Positions 53,461-63,365 of a DNA stretch of 64,000 bases are shown in pieces. The notes under the pieces were generated by a model, which was given only the letters and a program-made list of their open reading frames with translations, was not told where the DNA came from and searched no databases. How positions within the stretch are numbered: the first letter of the stretch is position 1; the number at the start of each line of letters is the position of its first letter. Location of the stretch: NCBI GenBank assembly GCA_019828595.1, contig JAHQRK010000015.1, forward strand, positions 1,054,001 through 1,118,000, written 5' to 3'. A program made the translations under genes and the position numbers. Source of the stretch: Aphanomyces cochlioides. Lineage: Eukaryota > Oomycota > Saprolegniomycetes > Saprolegniales > Verrucalvaceae.

Positions 53461-53627
53461 TAGGGGGAATCAAATTAGAATATTTGCTTTTCCTTTTTGT
53501 TTTCGACCTCTTCGAAAAGCAAAAGTACCTCTGGAGGTACTTTTAATTTTCGGCCAACGAAAAGCAAAACTCGAAAAGCAAAGTCGAAACGCAAAAGCAG
53601 CCGATTTTTCTAATTTAATTCCCCCTA
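53461..53627. mobile_element. Stowaway-like MITE with central hairpin
   Basis: 167 bases with about 20-base terminal inverted repeats (TAGGGGGAATYAAATTAGAA) and TA at both ends. The centre is a perfect hairpin, AAAAGTACCTC - TGG - AGGTACTTTT's counterpart. The interior is rich in GAAAAGCAAA. Non-coding. Confidence 0.85.
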
Positions 53628-54221
53628 TTGACTCTGTTAATAATCAATCGTCGGGTTAAAGACGCCCTTGCGTTGTTTGTTGTACAAGTGTCATGAGTAG
53701 AGTGTCGAAAGCTGCGTGGCAGACTCACCACCGTCCGTGTCGTCATGTATCATTCTCGGCGACATGATCCTTTCGAAACAATATGATTTTCCAACCTATA
53801 AGAAACTAAATTTTCTCTGCATGACGACCTTTTCGCGGCGTTCGGCGGCGGATAAAGTGGATAACACAGTGTCAATAATTACTCTCATAATAAATACCTT
53901 CTACAGATATTATATTACCTGTTTGAAATTGATATTTCTGGTACCGTGATCAATATTGAGTACCACGTGGTACTCAATTTCCAATCTTCCATTTGGTCGG
54001 TCGGTACATTTCCATTTTCGAGTGACTCTTGAACTGCAAAATGAGAATAAGAAGCTGAGAGCCACTCAAATACGCGCAAGGCTGTCTTGATTGTGTGGGA
54101 CTTCAAGTCTACGCATAGCGTATGTAGAGGCAGGCTGGCGGATCTGTGGTCGCTGATCGCAACGAAGAAGTGTCTTGACAACAACGACACATGGACAGAA
54201 ACCAGCCAATTTGGACATTTG
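53628..54221. other. Intergenic, upstream of the gene at 54247
   Basis: Contains GAGTACCACGTGGTACTC (53958-53975), a perfect 18-base palindrome around CACGTG. No gene. Confidence 0.55.
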
Positions 54222-54246
54222 TCACCACAATCAAATTTGCCCTGCA

Positions 54247-55218
54247 ATGTTCACTACGATCGCCGCCGTTCTCTTGGCTGTTGCCTCCACCGTCTATGGC
54301 CACGGCCAACTTGTCGACCCTGCGGCTGAATTCGAGCCCGGCACCACGGATGTCACCGCTTTCTGTGACACCATGAACGGCCCCAAGGTTCTTCCTGGTG
54401 ACCAATACAACAACAGCCCTCAATACAACTCGGCTGCTTTCACGGCGCACTTCAAGAGCTCGTCCTACGCCACTCTCAAGGACTTGATCACGGCCAACCC
54501 TGGCTCGTGCGGTGCTTGCGGTACTTCACTTCCTACGGCCACGCCCAAGGCATTCCCTTCCGACGGCATTGTCAAGTGGAACCACGGTGCTGGTGAAGGT
54601 TTCACACTATCCCACACTGGTCCATGCGAAGTCTGGTGCGACAACACCCGTGTCTACCAAAACGATGACTGTGCTGCCAATATTCCAAATGGTACCATGC
54701 CAGTGAGCCCTTCGTTGTGCCAAGGCTCCAAGCAGTTGACATTCTACTGGCTTGCGTTGCACAACCCCGATTGGCAAATCTACTTGGCTTGCGTTCCTTT
54801 GAAGTCCAGCGGTGGCATCACCCCAAGCTCGCAGCCTCCTGTCACGACCTCAGCTCGCCCACCATCCACGAGTACTCCAAGTACTCCAACCACGAGTGTT
54901 CCTTGCCCAACGCCATCGACGAGCGCCCCCTCGAACGGAGGCACCGTGCCTGTCTATGGTCAATGCGGTGGTCAAGAGTACAAGGGCCCTACCATTTGCT
55001 CGCAAGGCAACGTATGCAAGCAATACTCCCCTTACTACTCGCAATGCGTCCCACAAGGAACTGCTCGCAGTGCATTCGGTGCTGAATTCGTCACTGTCGT
55101 CAAGATCGCGGCGTGGGCTCAATGCGGCGGTAGCAACTACTACGGCTCGACCCAATGCGTTGAAGGCTACGAATGCCAAGAAACTGACGTCGGTTACAGC
55201 CAATGCGTCGAAGTGTAA
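54247..55218 (+). CDS. AA17-type LPMO (HGQL group) with two different CBM1 modules
   Basis: 323 residues, intact and intronless. Signal peptide 1-18, mature His19 (HGQLVDPAAEF), FCDTMNGPKVLPG (Asp where the other group has Gly), GSCGACG, WNHGAGEG, second copper His123 (SHTGPCEVWC) and WQIYLAC. A short Ser/Thr/Pro linker leads to CBM1-1 ([16 protein letters not shown], then QGTARS). CBM1-2 (KIAAWAQCGGSNYYGS, then CVEGYECQETDVGYSQC) is of a different type: it matches the modules of the five-CBM1 protein at 30196-31266. The gene therefore combines an LPMO-type CBM1 with one from the non-catalytic protein. The ATG at 54247 is preferred over 54175 for the signal peptide. Confidence 0.92.
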   Translation: MFTTIAAVLLAVASTVYGHGQLVDPAAEFEPGTTDVTAFCDTMNGPKVLPGDQYNNSPQYNSAAFTAHFKSSSYATLKDLITANPGSCGACGTSLPTATPKAFPSDGIVKWNHGAGEGFTLSHTGPCEVWCDNTRVYQNDDCAANIPNGTMPVSPSLCQGSKQLTFYWLALHNPDWQIYLACVPLKSSGGITPSSQPPVTTSARPPSTSTPSTPTTSVPCPTPSTSAPSNGGTVPVYGQCGGQEYKGPTICSQGNVCKQYSPYYSQCVPQGTARSAFGAEFVTVVKIAAWAQCGGSNYYGSTQCVEGYECQETDVGYSQCVEV

Positions 55219-57343
55219 ATCTTGTTGAAATGTCCATGTTGTAGTTAATCGTCTTTCCCTTTGTCAATTAAGCTCATGCTTTGCAATCAAGTACGCGGTT
55301 CGTGGCACTTGAGTAGACTTTTCGTTGATAAATGGTTCAAGTAGATCATATGCCCTCGTAGTGTAATGCTATGAAGACAATACCGTCGTAATCGTTGGCG
55401 GTGAAGGCATGAGCACTACCGTACATTGTTTCATTCACCAAGCGAAGAAGATTTGAGCGCTTCCCCAGATAAGCGAGGCAAACTAATAAGCAAACTGGTT
55501 ACGGTGTTGCTGTTATCGTTTTCATGAGGACCAATATGGCAGCCATGTGCTAGGAGCGGCATCGAGGTCGATAGGATTTCCAAAAGTGAATTTGATGGAA
55601 TGGGTCATTGCTGCTACGACGACAAGGTGAAATACAAGTTCATGGACGTCAGAGAGACCAAGGAACTCTTCGTCTTCTCTCTTTGTGATATCTATCCACT
55701 TATCCTCCCGACAATTCTAGTGCTCGATGTGAGTTCTGCTGAGACTCTCCACAACATCTCAAATGTGAAGGGGATGGAGTGGATTTGATAGGCAAGTTGT
55801 CGGAATTCATGTCAAACACTGACCAATTCCACATTAAAGCCTTGGTTGAGTTGTTTGTTGAGCTTGCAAACGGTCCATGGCTGCTCCAGAGTCCGTTCGC
55901 CGTATGAGGCTTCACACAACTGGTATATCCTCCTCGTCGCTGTTTTATCTTGTCGATTGTGACAGAGCTCGATAGCCTACACTTGATTGCTCGAAGGATT
56001 TCCCCCGCGACCATGATGAAAGGGGCGGCTGGTGAATGATGAGTGGAGACATGTCCAGCGAACAATCGTTCTCCGCCGTGGATGCGTTCGAGTGAATTCC
56101 ATCCGTATCGATCACCAACAGGAGAAACTCAGCTGATTGCTTGGAAGCTTCGAAGTTATGGGTGACACTCGGTGGAGATCTCTTTTCTCCTTGATGGGGA
56201 TGTCAACCACGAGCTAACCCAGCTCTCCCCCAATGGAGATGTCAAGTTCATCTCATTTGGTGCAATGCCAGGGCAACCAGACATCACTGTGTCCGCTCAG
56301 CAATTTCGTTGAAAAGCATTCCAATCTTCGAACATGAGCGCAATGCTTTCGCCATCTTTGTGTTCTCTAGGACAAGACAGCAGATCTTAAAATCAACAGC
56401 AACTGCATCGAGCCCTCGCTGTGCAAATTCCAGAGAGCTTCATCGCAATCGAGATGGTTGTGTTGGATGAGGATCTTCATCATCGACTTCCAACAATATA
56501 CGACTTGTTGGTCGTGTTAATTCGATGCTAGCTGCGAATATGAGGCAAACTGTCCTGTCCATGCATTCAGGCTGCTTGAATTGCGTCGATGGTTGTACAA
56601 TTGGCAAGATCCAAGTCGAGATGACGCACTGCATACACACAGTCGCCACTCGAGATGATGGTTGTTCCACTAGCTAGCTAACTGAAAAGACGCAGTTGAG
56701 CCCAGTGTCTTGTGCAGATTCCCCACGAGAGCAACGCAGCATTCGCAGGGTATTTACACTCCTGAGTTGGGGAGATACTTGGACATCGTTTGAAACAACA
56801 GGTAGGCTCTTCAAGTATTGAACTACCTCCGCCCCCGGGATCAGGGGGGAAAGAACGAACTAGCTAGTTGGCTAAACTAATGTCGTAGCTTCCCAAGGCG
56901 ACCTTGATTGAAAAGAAATGGATTGACTGAGCGAAATTGACCTCTTGGGGGGCTACGAAAGCCGCAAGAAAGAGACTGAATGGACTTGACGTGCATGACA
57001 GGACTCAGATGCAAGAGCTGCTCTATGAGGTGCACTTCAAGTGTAATCATGCTGCTCGAGTTGGACCGTCGTGAGCTGTGAACAATAAGCAGAAAAAGTC
57101 ATCCGATTCCAGGATGAACATCATGAAAGAACTCTCGTTCAGCAACATTTTCATTGACGTCGCTGCGATTTCATTTGTCCTGGCGGCCAGACGTCCAACT
57201 GCTGGTGGATACAAGTCTTGGACTCCAGTGTCTACATGGATAAACTGCACACTGTGGGGAGATCTACGCCAAAGTTGCTGATCGATACGTGATGAACTTT
57301 GATCTTTACTCCAAGAAGCCACGAGATCCAAGCCGCCAAGCTC
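55219..57343. other. Intergenic, nothing recognised
   Basis: 2.1 kb without a recognisable gene. GCAGGGTATTTACACTC near 56746 is a weak version of the upstream element. Confidence 0.45.
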
Positions 57344-57360
57344 TCACTATTGAATTTGCC
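57344..57360 (+). promoter_or_regulatory. Oomycete initiator element
   Basis: TCACTATTGAATTTGCC, 22 bases before the ATG at 57366. Confidence 0.6.
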
Positions 57361-57365
57361 TCGCC

Positions 57366-57752
57366 ATGTTCACATCGATCGCCACTACTGTCGCCGCCCT
57401 CGCTGCCACTGCCTATGGCCACGGCCAGCTCGGCGATCCCATCGCCACCTTCAAGCCCAATGTTGATGTCACGGCCTTCTGTGACACCATGAACGGCCCC
57501 AAGGTTCTCCCTGGTGACCTGTACAACACGAGCCCTCAAGCCAACTCGGCGGCATTCACGGCCAATTTCAAAAAGTCCTCGTACACCGACTTGAAGTCAT
57601 TCATTTCTGTCAACGGTGGCACGTGCGGCGCTTGCGGCAACACCCTCGCCAATGGCACCCCCAAGCCGTTCCCCTCTGACAACATTGTTAAGTGGCACCA
57701 CGGTGACAGCGAAGGCTTTACGCCATCCCACACCGGTCCTTGCGAAATATGA
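57366..57752 (+). pseudogene. AA17-type LPMO (HGQL group), 3'-truncated
   Basis: Signal peptide MFTSIATTVAALAATAYG, mature HGQLGDP, clean frame to SHTGPCE, where the homology ends abruptly at 57749 and an ATATGA follows. The C-terminal half of the catalytic module, the linker and CBM1 are missing. A near copy on the opposite strand starts at 61863. The novel sequence after the break is AT-rich and unrecognised, so it may be a transposon end. Confidence 0.88.
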
Positions 57753-59207
57753 GACCCAAATTTTGTCACACACCATTTGCTGAATGACACGAAAATAAAT
57801 TAAAAACACAGAAAAAGCATATGTTGTCAATCCCTTCCTTGATGGCATATTTTTAGGATTTTTTCCTATGACAAAAACGGGTACAACTAGTATTATAGAC
57901 ATAGTACAGCACATACTACTGAACTACTAGTACAAATAGAACAGTCACTTCAACATTGCAGAATGATTCTGATACTCTGGAGTACCAAATGAGTACTTGT
58001 CTCAAGATGCCTGTGAGAGATTCGCAATAACATTTAGTTCAGCATCCTGGATTACTCATGTATGATGGACTCAAAGAGATTCAATATGGGTCATTTCAAA
58101 TTGCATTTCATTTGCATTTCTCGCAAAACCATCAGCCTTGCCAACTTAAATTAGCATACTCTAAATATAGCAGTAACTGTGGCTACCCTAAATATATATC
58201 ACAACTCGTCATTGAGCCCAACTTTCATTCCTACATTTACATGGTCGAAGCACGACTCCTGGCAACTGTGGCAGCTCAAGACAAAGCTGTGTTCAAAGCG
58301 CAGCTACCCAAATACAGTGTCACACACAGCAACAAGCCCAATTGTACGATGGACCATCCCATTGAGTCTGGAGATGCCTGTCTGAAGAAGCATGCCATGT
58401 CAACCGAATACACAAGGTGTGTTAGTGAACATTGCCATCCACCGAGTGAGGGTGACCTCCCCGTCCCACGATGCCCTGCGACGTATCGCATCACGACCTG
58501 CAGCATTACACTGCAGTTAAGCTTTTACCTTCTTGGTATTCAAGCAACTTTGCAAGGAAGAACAACTGAGCTTTCATGCTGTCCCTGGGGCAAGATCATG
58601 GCACGTTCGTCATATGGGACCACGGCAAGATGCAGAAGTACATGGATTGGATGTTATTCAAGAACAGCAAGATCTTGCCTGCGTCAAGTACAGTGCAATC
58701 TTAAGAAACATCGAACGCCTTGGATATTTCAATCAACCAGACAGAGGTATTGTGAACTCAGTGAAAAGTATAGTAACATGTCTTAGGTTGGCTTGTGCAA
58801 CCCGAAGACTCACAAGCATTGCTCTCGTGGCAGTGTTTGCACTGGGCAAGAGATGGAATGTGTTGCCACGTTATTTTGGTTGCAACAAGACTTGGAATCC
58901 TCCTTCCTGGAATGAAGCCGTCAGTGCACAAGATAGTCAGTCGTAATCGACGGCGTGGGGCACATGCAGAAGTTCTTCCAAGCAGAGGAAATCGACGAGC
59001 AAGATACACGTAACACACAATTATATATTCATAGTCAATTATTCTCAACAATGTATAACTAAATAAGTATTAAGTTTCATAGGTTCAAATATTTTTCTTA
59101 CTTTTAATTAGATCTGTATTAATTAATAACTGAGGAAATTTATATCGTATAATATTGTATAGTTTCCAAAATTGAGGGCTGTAATACATTTTCTGTTCCT
59201 CATTTTG
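57753..59207. other. AT-rich stretch after the truncation, one unrecognised frame
   Basis: A 242-codon plus frame (58058-58786) and a 137-codon one (58533-58946) overlap; neither resembles a family I know. The composition differs from the LPMO genes. Possibly an undescribed mobile element that removed the end of the gene at 57366. Confidence 0.4.
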
Positions 59208-59224
59208 ACAAAGGAAATTAGCTC

Positions 59225-59290
59225 AGGTGTTTTGACATCGAGCATATTACCTATAGGTCGGGGGTTCAAAACCCGGCTTGGGTAGTACAT
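59225..59290 (+). other. tRNA-like segment near the copia 3' end
   Basis: TAGCTCAGGTGT resembles box A and GGTTCAAAACC resembles box B, 30 bases apart, with a short T-arm-like stem (CGGG/CCCG). The anticodon stem does not pair. Probably a tRNA relic or SINE piece. Confidence 0.35.
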
Positions 59291-59299
59291 TTGACGGGG

Positions 59300-59796
59300 A
59301 ACAGTAGAATGAGCACCCTCCCTGGGACTTGGGTGGTGAGTGCTACCACATGTTAGGCTGTATTTTCACCCCATGTTTCACATATCATCCACCGGAATTA
59401 TGGTTTCCCGAAGGTATCCATCCCAGAATGCGAAGTAACGTTGCACAACAGAAATATTACACCACGGTCGCGTTAGCAGTTCTATGGGGTAACAGCTAAT
59501 GTTATAGGTAGCTCATGAGTTAGCACGTATTTCATTGCTGATGTCGCGACTTTTACCTGGGACTTACTCTGTGTTACGGGAGGAGATACGTACCAGGACG
59601 TACCACACCTTACCACATGATCTCCCATGGAGAGTATCACGTCCCAGCCCGTGGGGCAAAGGATAAACAGACGTTAGATGACAAGAGTCATGTTCAAGTA
59701 AGAAAGATACGAGAATGGCCTCAGCGGCTCAGTAGTCTAACTAATATTCTAACCTTCCAATCTTAAGGATTCGGCTAAATCCCTAGAATAACAACA
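59300..59796 (-). repeat. Probable copia 3' LTR
   Basis: On the minus strand a polypurine tract (ACGGGGGAG) directly precedes TGTTGTTATT at 59796, the usual arrangement at the start of a 3' LTR. The far end was not determined and no second LTR is in the window. Confidence 0.5.
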
Positions 59797-59856
59797 CTCC
59801 CCCGTACCTTTAGGGAAATAGAATGGGCATTTTAGCCCAGGGTTAGTACATGCAGT

Positions 59857-61335
59857 CTATGCACAAGTGTTCACTCCAATGCCACTTCTCAAGCATTGGA
59901 ATTCCGCTTTGGCCAGGGGCTTCGTGAATAAGTCGGCCAGATTCTCCTTGGACGCAACGTAGGCCAACTTGACTTCCTTGGTTTGAATCCGTTCCCGTAT
60001 GAAATGGTATCTCACATCAATGTGCTTCGTACGCGCATGATGGACAGGATTCGTAGCAACAGCAATGGCAGGTTGGTTGTCGCCATAGATGACAGTTGCT
60101 TCAGTCTGCTTGTTGCCACATTGGCTGTGTAGAGCTCGCATGAACAAGACCTCTCGGATGGTTTGGGCAAGCGCGATGTACTCGGCCTCGGTGGTCGACG
60201 TGGCCACAATTCGCTGCGTGTTGGAGCACCAAGAAACAAGGTTGCCGCCGACGAACATGCAGTATCCCGTGATTGCCTTTCGATTGTAGTTGGTAGCATA
60301 GTCTGAGTCGGAGTAGGCCGTGATGGTGGTGCTCGAGCCAGTGTAGACCAATCCGTAGTCTAGAGTTCCAGCAATATAACGCATCACACGCTCCATGTGG
60401 GCCTCAGTGGGTTGGTTGAGATGTCGACTCAGAGCTTGCACAGCATACGCAATATCTGGACGAGTTCCAATCATAAGGTACATCAGCCTTCCAATCCCTT
60501 GACGATACTTCGAGTGCATGTCGTTTTCGCCGAGACAGCTATCGTGTGTATTGTCGTCAGCATTGACAGCGCCCTTCATCGGTGTGTCAGTGGGGTGGCA
60601 CTTATCTAAGCCAAATCGACGGAGCATGTTCACAGCGTTGAGACGCTGATCGATCTTGAGCACCATGCGGTTCTCGTCTCGTTGCACACGCAGACCTAAG
60701 ATATAGTGCAGTAGTCCCATGTCCTTGCAAGCGAATCGACTCTTGATCTCTTCCTTCAGCACGGAGATCGAGTGGTCATCTCTCGCCAGCAGCACCAGGT
60801 CGTCGACATAGATGGCGATGATTGCCACCTTGCCTGGAGCCTTTCTGACATAGATACAGGACTCAGAGATCGACTTCTCAAAGCCAATTGATTGGAGGTA
60901 GTCGACAAGCACCTTGTGCCACTCACCCGGCGCTTGCTTGAGCCCATAGAGGCTCTTCACGAGCTCAAAGCTCAAATCGGATGGGTCGCACTTGGGCACT
61001 TGGAGTGCTTTGGCAGCGACGCCGAGCGAGGCAGCATAATCGACAAAGCCTTCAGGCACCTTGATCTCGATTTTCTCGCTCTAATATCAATTCAGGAACG
61101 CGGTATCAATGTCCATCTGATGTGCCTTGAGCTTGTGTGCATTGGCAATTGCGAGCAGAGAACGCAAGCTCTCGAGTCTCACAACGGGTGCAAAGACTTC
61201 GTTGAAGTCGAGTCCCTTCACTTGCATAAATCCCTTCACCACCAGTCGAGCTTTAAACCGCTCGATGGTACCATCAGAGCGTTCCTTCACTCTGAACACC
61301 CAGGTGGTGGCCAGCTGTCGGCCGTGAGACTTGTT
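59857..61335 (-). pseudogene. Copia reverse transcriptase - RNase H, partial
   Basis: The 5' part (61335-61087) reads TTWVFRVKERSDGTIERFKA, then QMDIDTAFLN, followed by TGA and TAG. The frame then resumes at KVPEGFVDY and is open to 59857: SLYGLKQAPGEWHK, YVDDLVLLA (catalytic YVDD), YSDSDYA and TTEAEYIAL (RNase H), YGDNQPAIA and the terminal ADLFTKPLAKAEF. Integrase and gag are absent. Apart from the two stops the frame is clean over 400 codons, so the element was active recently. Confidence 0.9.
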
Positions 61336-61863
61336 CTGCCAGTCGGGATTGTGGAGAGCCAACCAGTAGATCGTCAATTGCTTGGCGTTGGCGCAGGCCG
61401 TCGACGTGACGGTCATATCACCAGTGGGAACATTGGCAGCGCAGTCGTCGTTTTGGTAGACGCGTGTGTCGTCGCACCAGAGCTCGCAAGGACCCGTGTG
61501 GGATGGCGTGAAACCTTCGCCGGCACCGTGGTGCCACTTGACAATGCTGTCGGAGGGGAACGGCTTGGGGGTGCCATTGGCGAGGGTGTTGCCGCAAGCG
61601 CCGCACGTGCCACCGTTGGCAGAAATGAATGACTTCAAGTCGGTGTACGAGGACTTTTTGAAATTGGCCGTGAATGCCGCCGAGTTGGCTTGAGGGCTCG
61701 TGTTGTACAGGTCACCAGGGAGAACCTTGGGGCCGTTCATGGTGTCACAGAAGGCCGTGACATCAACATTGGGCTTGAAGGTGGCCAAAGGGTCGCCCAG
61801 TTAGCCGTGGCCGTAGGCGGTAGCAGCAAAGGCGACAAGGGTAGCGGCGATTGATGTGAACAT
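61336..61863 (-). pseudogene. AA17-type LPMO (HGQL group), nonsense and copia-truncated
   Basis: Starts MFTSIAATLVAFAATAYG and His-Gly, then TAA (61803-61801) where the twin at 57366 has CAG and paralog 54247 CAA. The rest is open: LGDPLATF, FCDTMNGPKVLPG, SHTGPCELWC with the second copper His, and [10 protein letters not shown], where the copia reverse transcriptase joins in frame at Asn-Lys-Ser. Linker and CBM1 are lost. It is the converging partner of 57366-57752, with about 3.7 kb between the broken ends. Confidence 0.9.
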
Positions 61864-61868
61864 GGCGA

Positions 61869-61885
61869 GGCGAATTGAATTGTGA
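61869..61885 (-). promoter_or_regulatory. Oomycete initiator element
   Basis: TCACAATTCAATTCGCC on the minus strand, 22 bases before the ATG at 61863. Confidence 0.55.
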
Positions 61886-63365
61886 GGATGAATCAAAGAG
61901 GCTATCGCGTGATACGGGTCAAGAACTCCCAGGTGCGACCAGCGACGTGATGTAAAGAATGTCGACAGTCGTGCAGAGCAAGTACAGTACTACTTGTCAA
62001 ACCATCCCATTCCCGAATTTCACTCGAATCCATGTCAACAACTCAGGCCAAGCAGCATGCAGCAATCCGGTCGTTTCGTTGGCGGCGCTGTCATCAAGTC
62101 GCTCGTCTAACGATGCGTGGAGGAGCCCAAGACGGTCGAGTCTTCACAGAGTTGTCGTTGCCGTCGTATGAAGTTCGAGAGGTGCACTTTTCGTTGTCCA
62201 GCGTGTCATGTCGCCTAGTTTCTCAACATAGGTGGCGTCCAAGCAGCGACCACTCGTGGGTGATCTGGCGGCGGTACTTGAACTGCGATGTTATCCATGC
62301 TCTCCCACCAAAGGAACGACCCACTGGAATGCGGCACTGCATAGTAGAGACTAGGAGAACAGATAGAATCGTGGAAATCATCGTGGGTGTGGCCATATGC
62401 CGCATGTGGATTACATGATTGTAAGGCGCCTCCATCTCAAGTCCAAGTGAATGCCGAACGCACTGCGTCAAACCACGCTTGATCGTGGAGAAAGTCTGTC
62501 GAAAGATGCCGAGAGTCTTGACAAGGAGTAGCAGAGATGGCAATGTTTTCTTGTCAATTCGAACCATGGCATCGCCAGTTTCTCCATCGAGAGTTGTCCC
62601 CGTCACCGGATAGAACTGCGTTTTCTATACAGTCCGTCTCCAGTTGATAGCAACGTCTGATTGGAACTTCGTCCTAGCCGTGAAGTCTGGCCAATGCTAC
62701 AGCGCAAGAACGTAAATTGTATTGCAATGTCAGTCTCGAGCTACTCGAGCGGTCAATCCTTGTCTTGTCAACGCCATTCTCCAGACTTTGGCCATGCCTG
62801 TCCAAGCCGGAGTCTACCGCGGAGTGCCACTCACGGATGATACGAGGAATATCACAGAAACGCATGAAGAGATCAGGCGTGTCGGGGTCGTTAGTTAATT
62901 TCGCGATACTGTAGTCGAGGTCATGCGTCTGTACCGCTGGTTTACGAGAGCAATCTTCCATTCATTCAATCTTGCGGTCAAACATCCCCCGACGACCAAG
63001 GGGACAAGGACAGCCGTCCATCTTCAGCTCCCTCCCGATTACTATTTTGACGACTGCTACCGTCGATGAAGTTGAAATATACCGGTCGTCTCAATGTGGC
63101 CATCCATTTGAAAACGAAGCGAATGCAAAGTTTACGTAGAGTTGACGAAGCCTGGTGCTTGGCGCTGCCAGTGTTTGGCCGTCGGGCAATCGACGATAGC
63201 AATGGCTACGACTACACTGTGGCTGTTCAAACTCAAAAGCGGAGGAACTTGCCACCAAACAAGGCAGTGTTAACAAAGAATCACTCAATTCAAAAGCATT
63301 AGCAAGCTCAAATGCAAGAAAACAAACTACGAAGCCATGCAAACAGTGTGCGAAGTCACAATAGC
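61886..63365. other. Intergenic, nothing recognised
   Basis: Short overlapping frames only. Confidence 0.5.

Larger units (their letters stand above)
59208..61335 (-). mobile_element. Ty1/copia retrotransposon, 5'-truncated
   Basis: Only the 3' half is present: reverse transcriptase, RNase H and a probable 3' LTR. The lower limit is approximate. The element starts inside the reverse transcriptase domain, joined directly to an LPMO coding sequence at 61335/61336, so it is a recombination product rather than a plain insertion. Confidence 0.8.
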
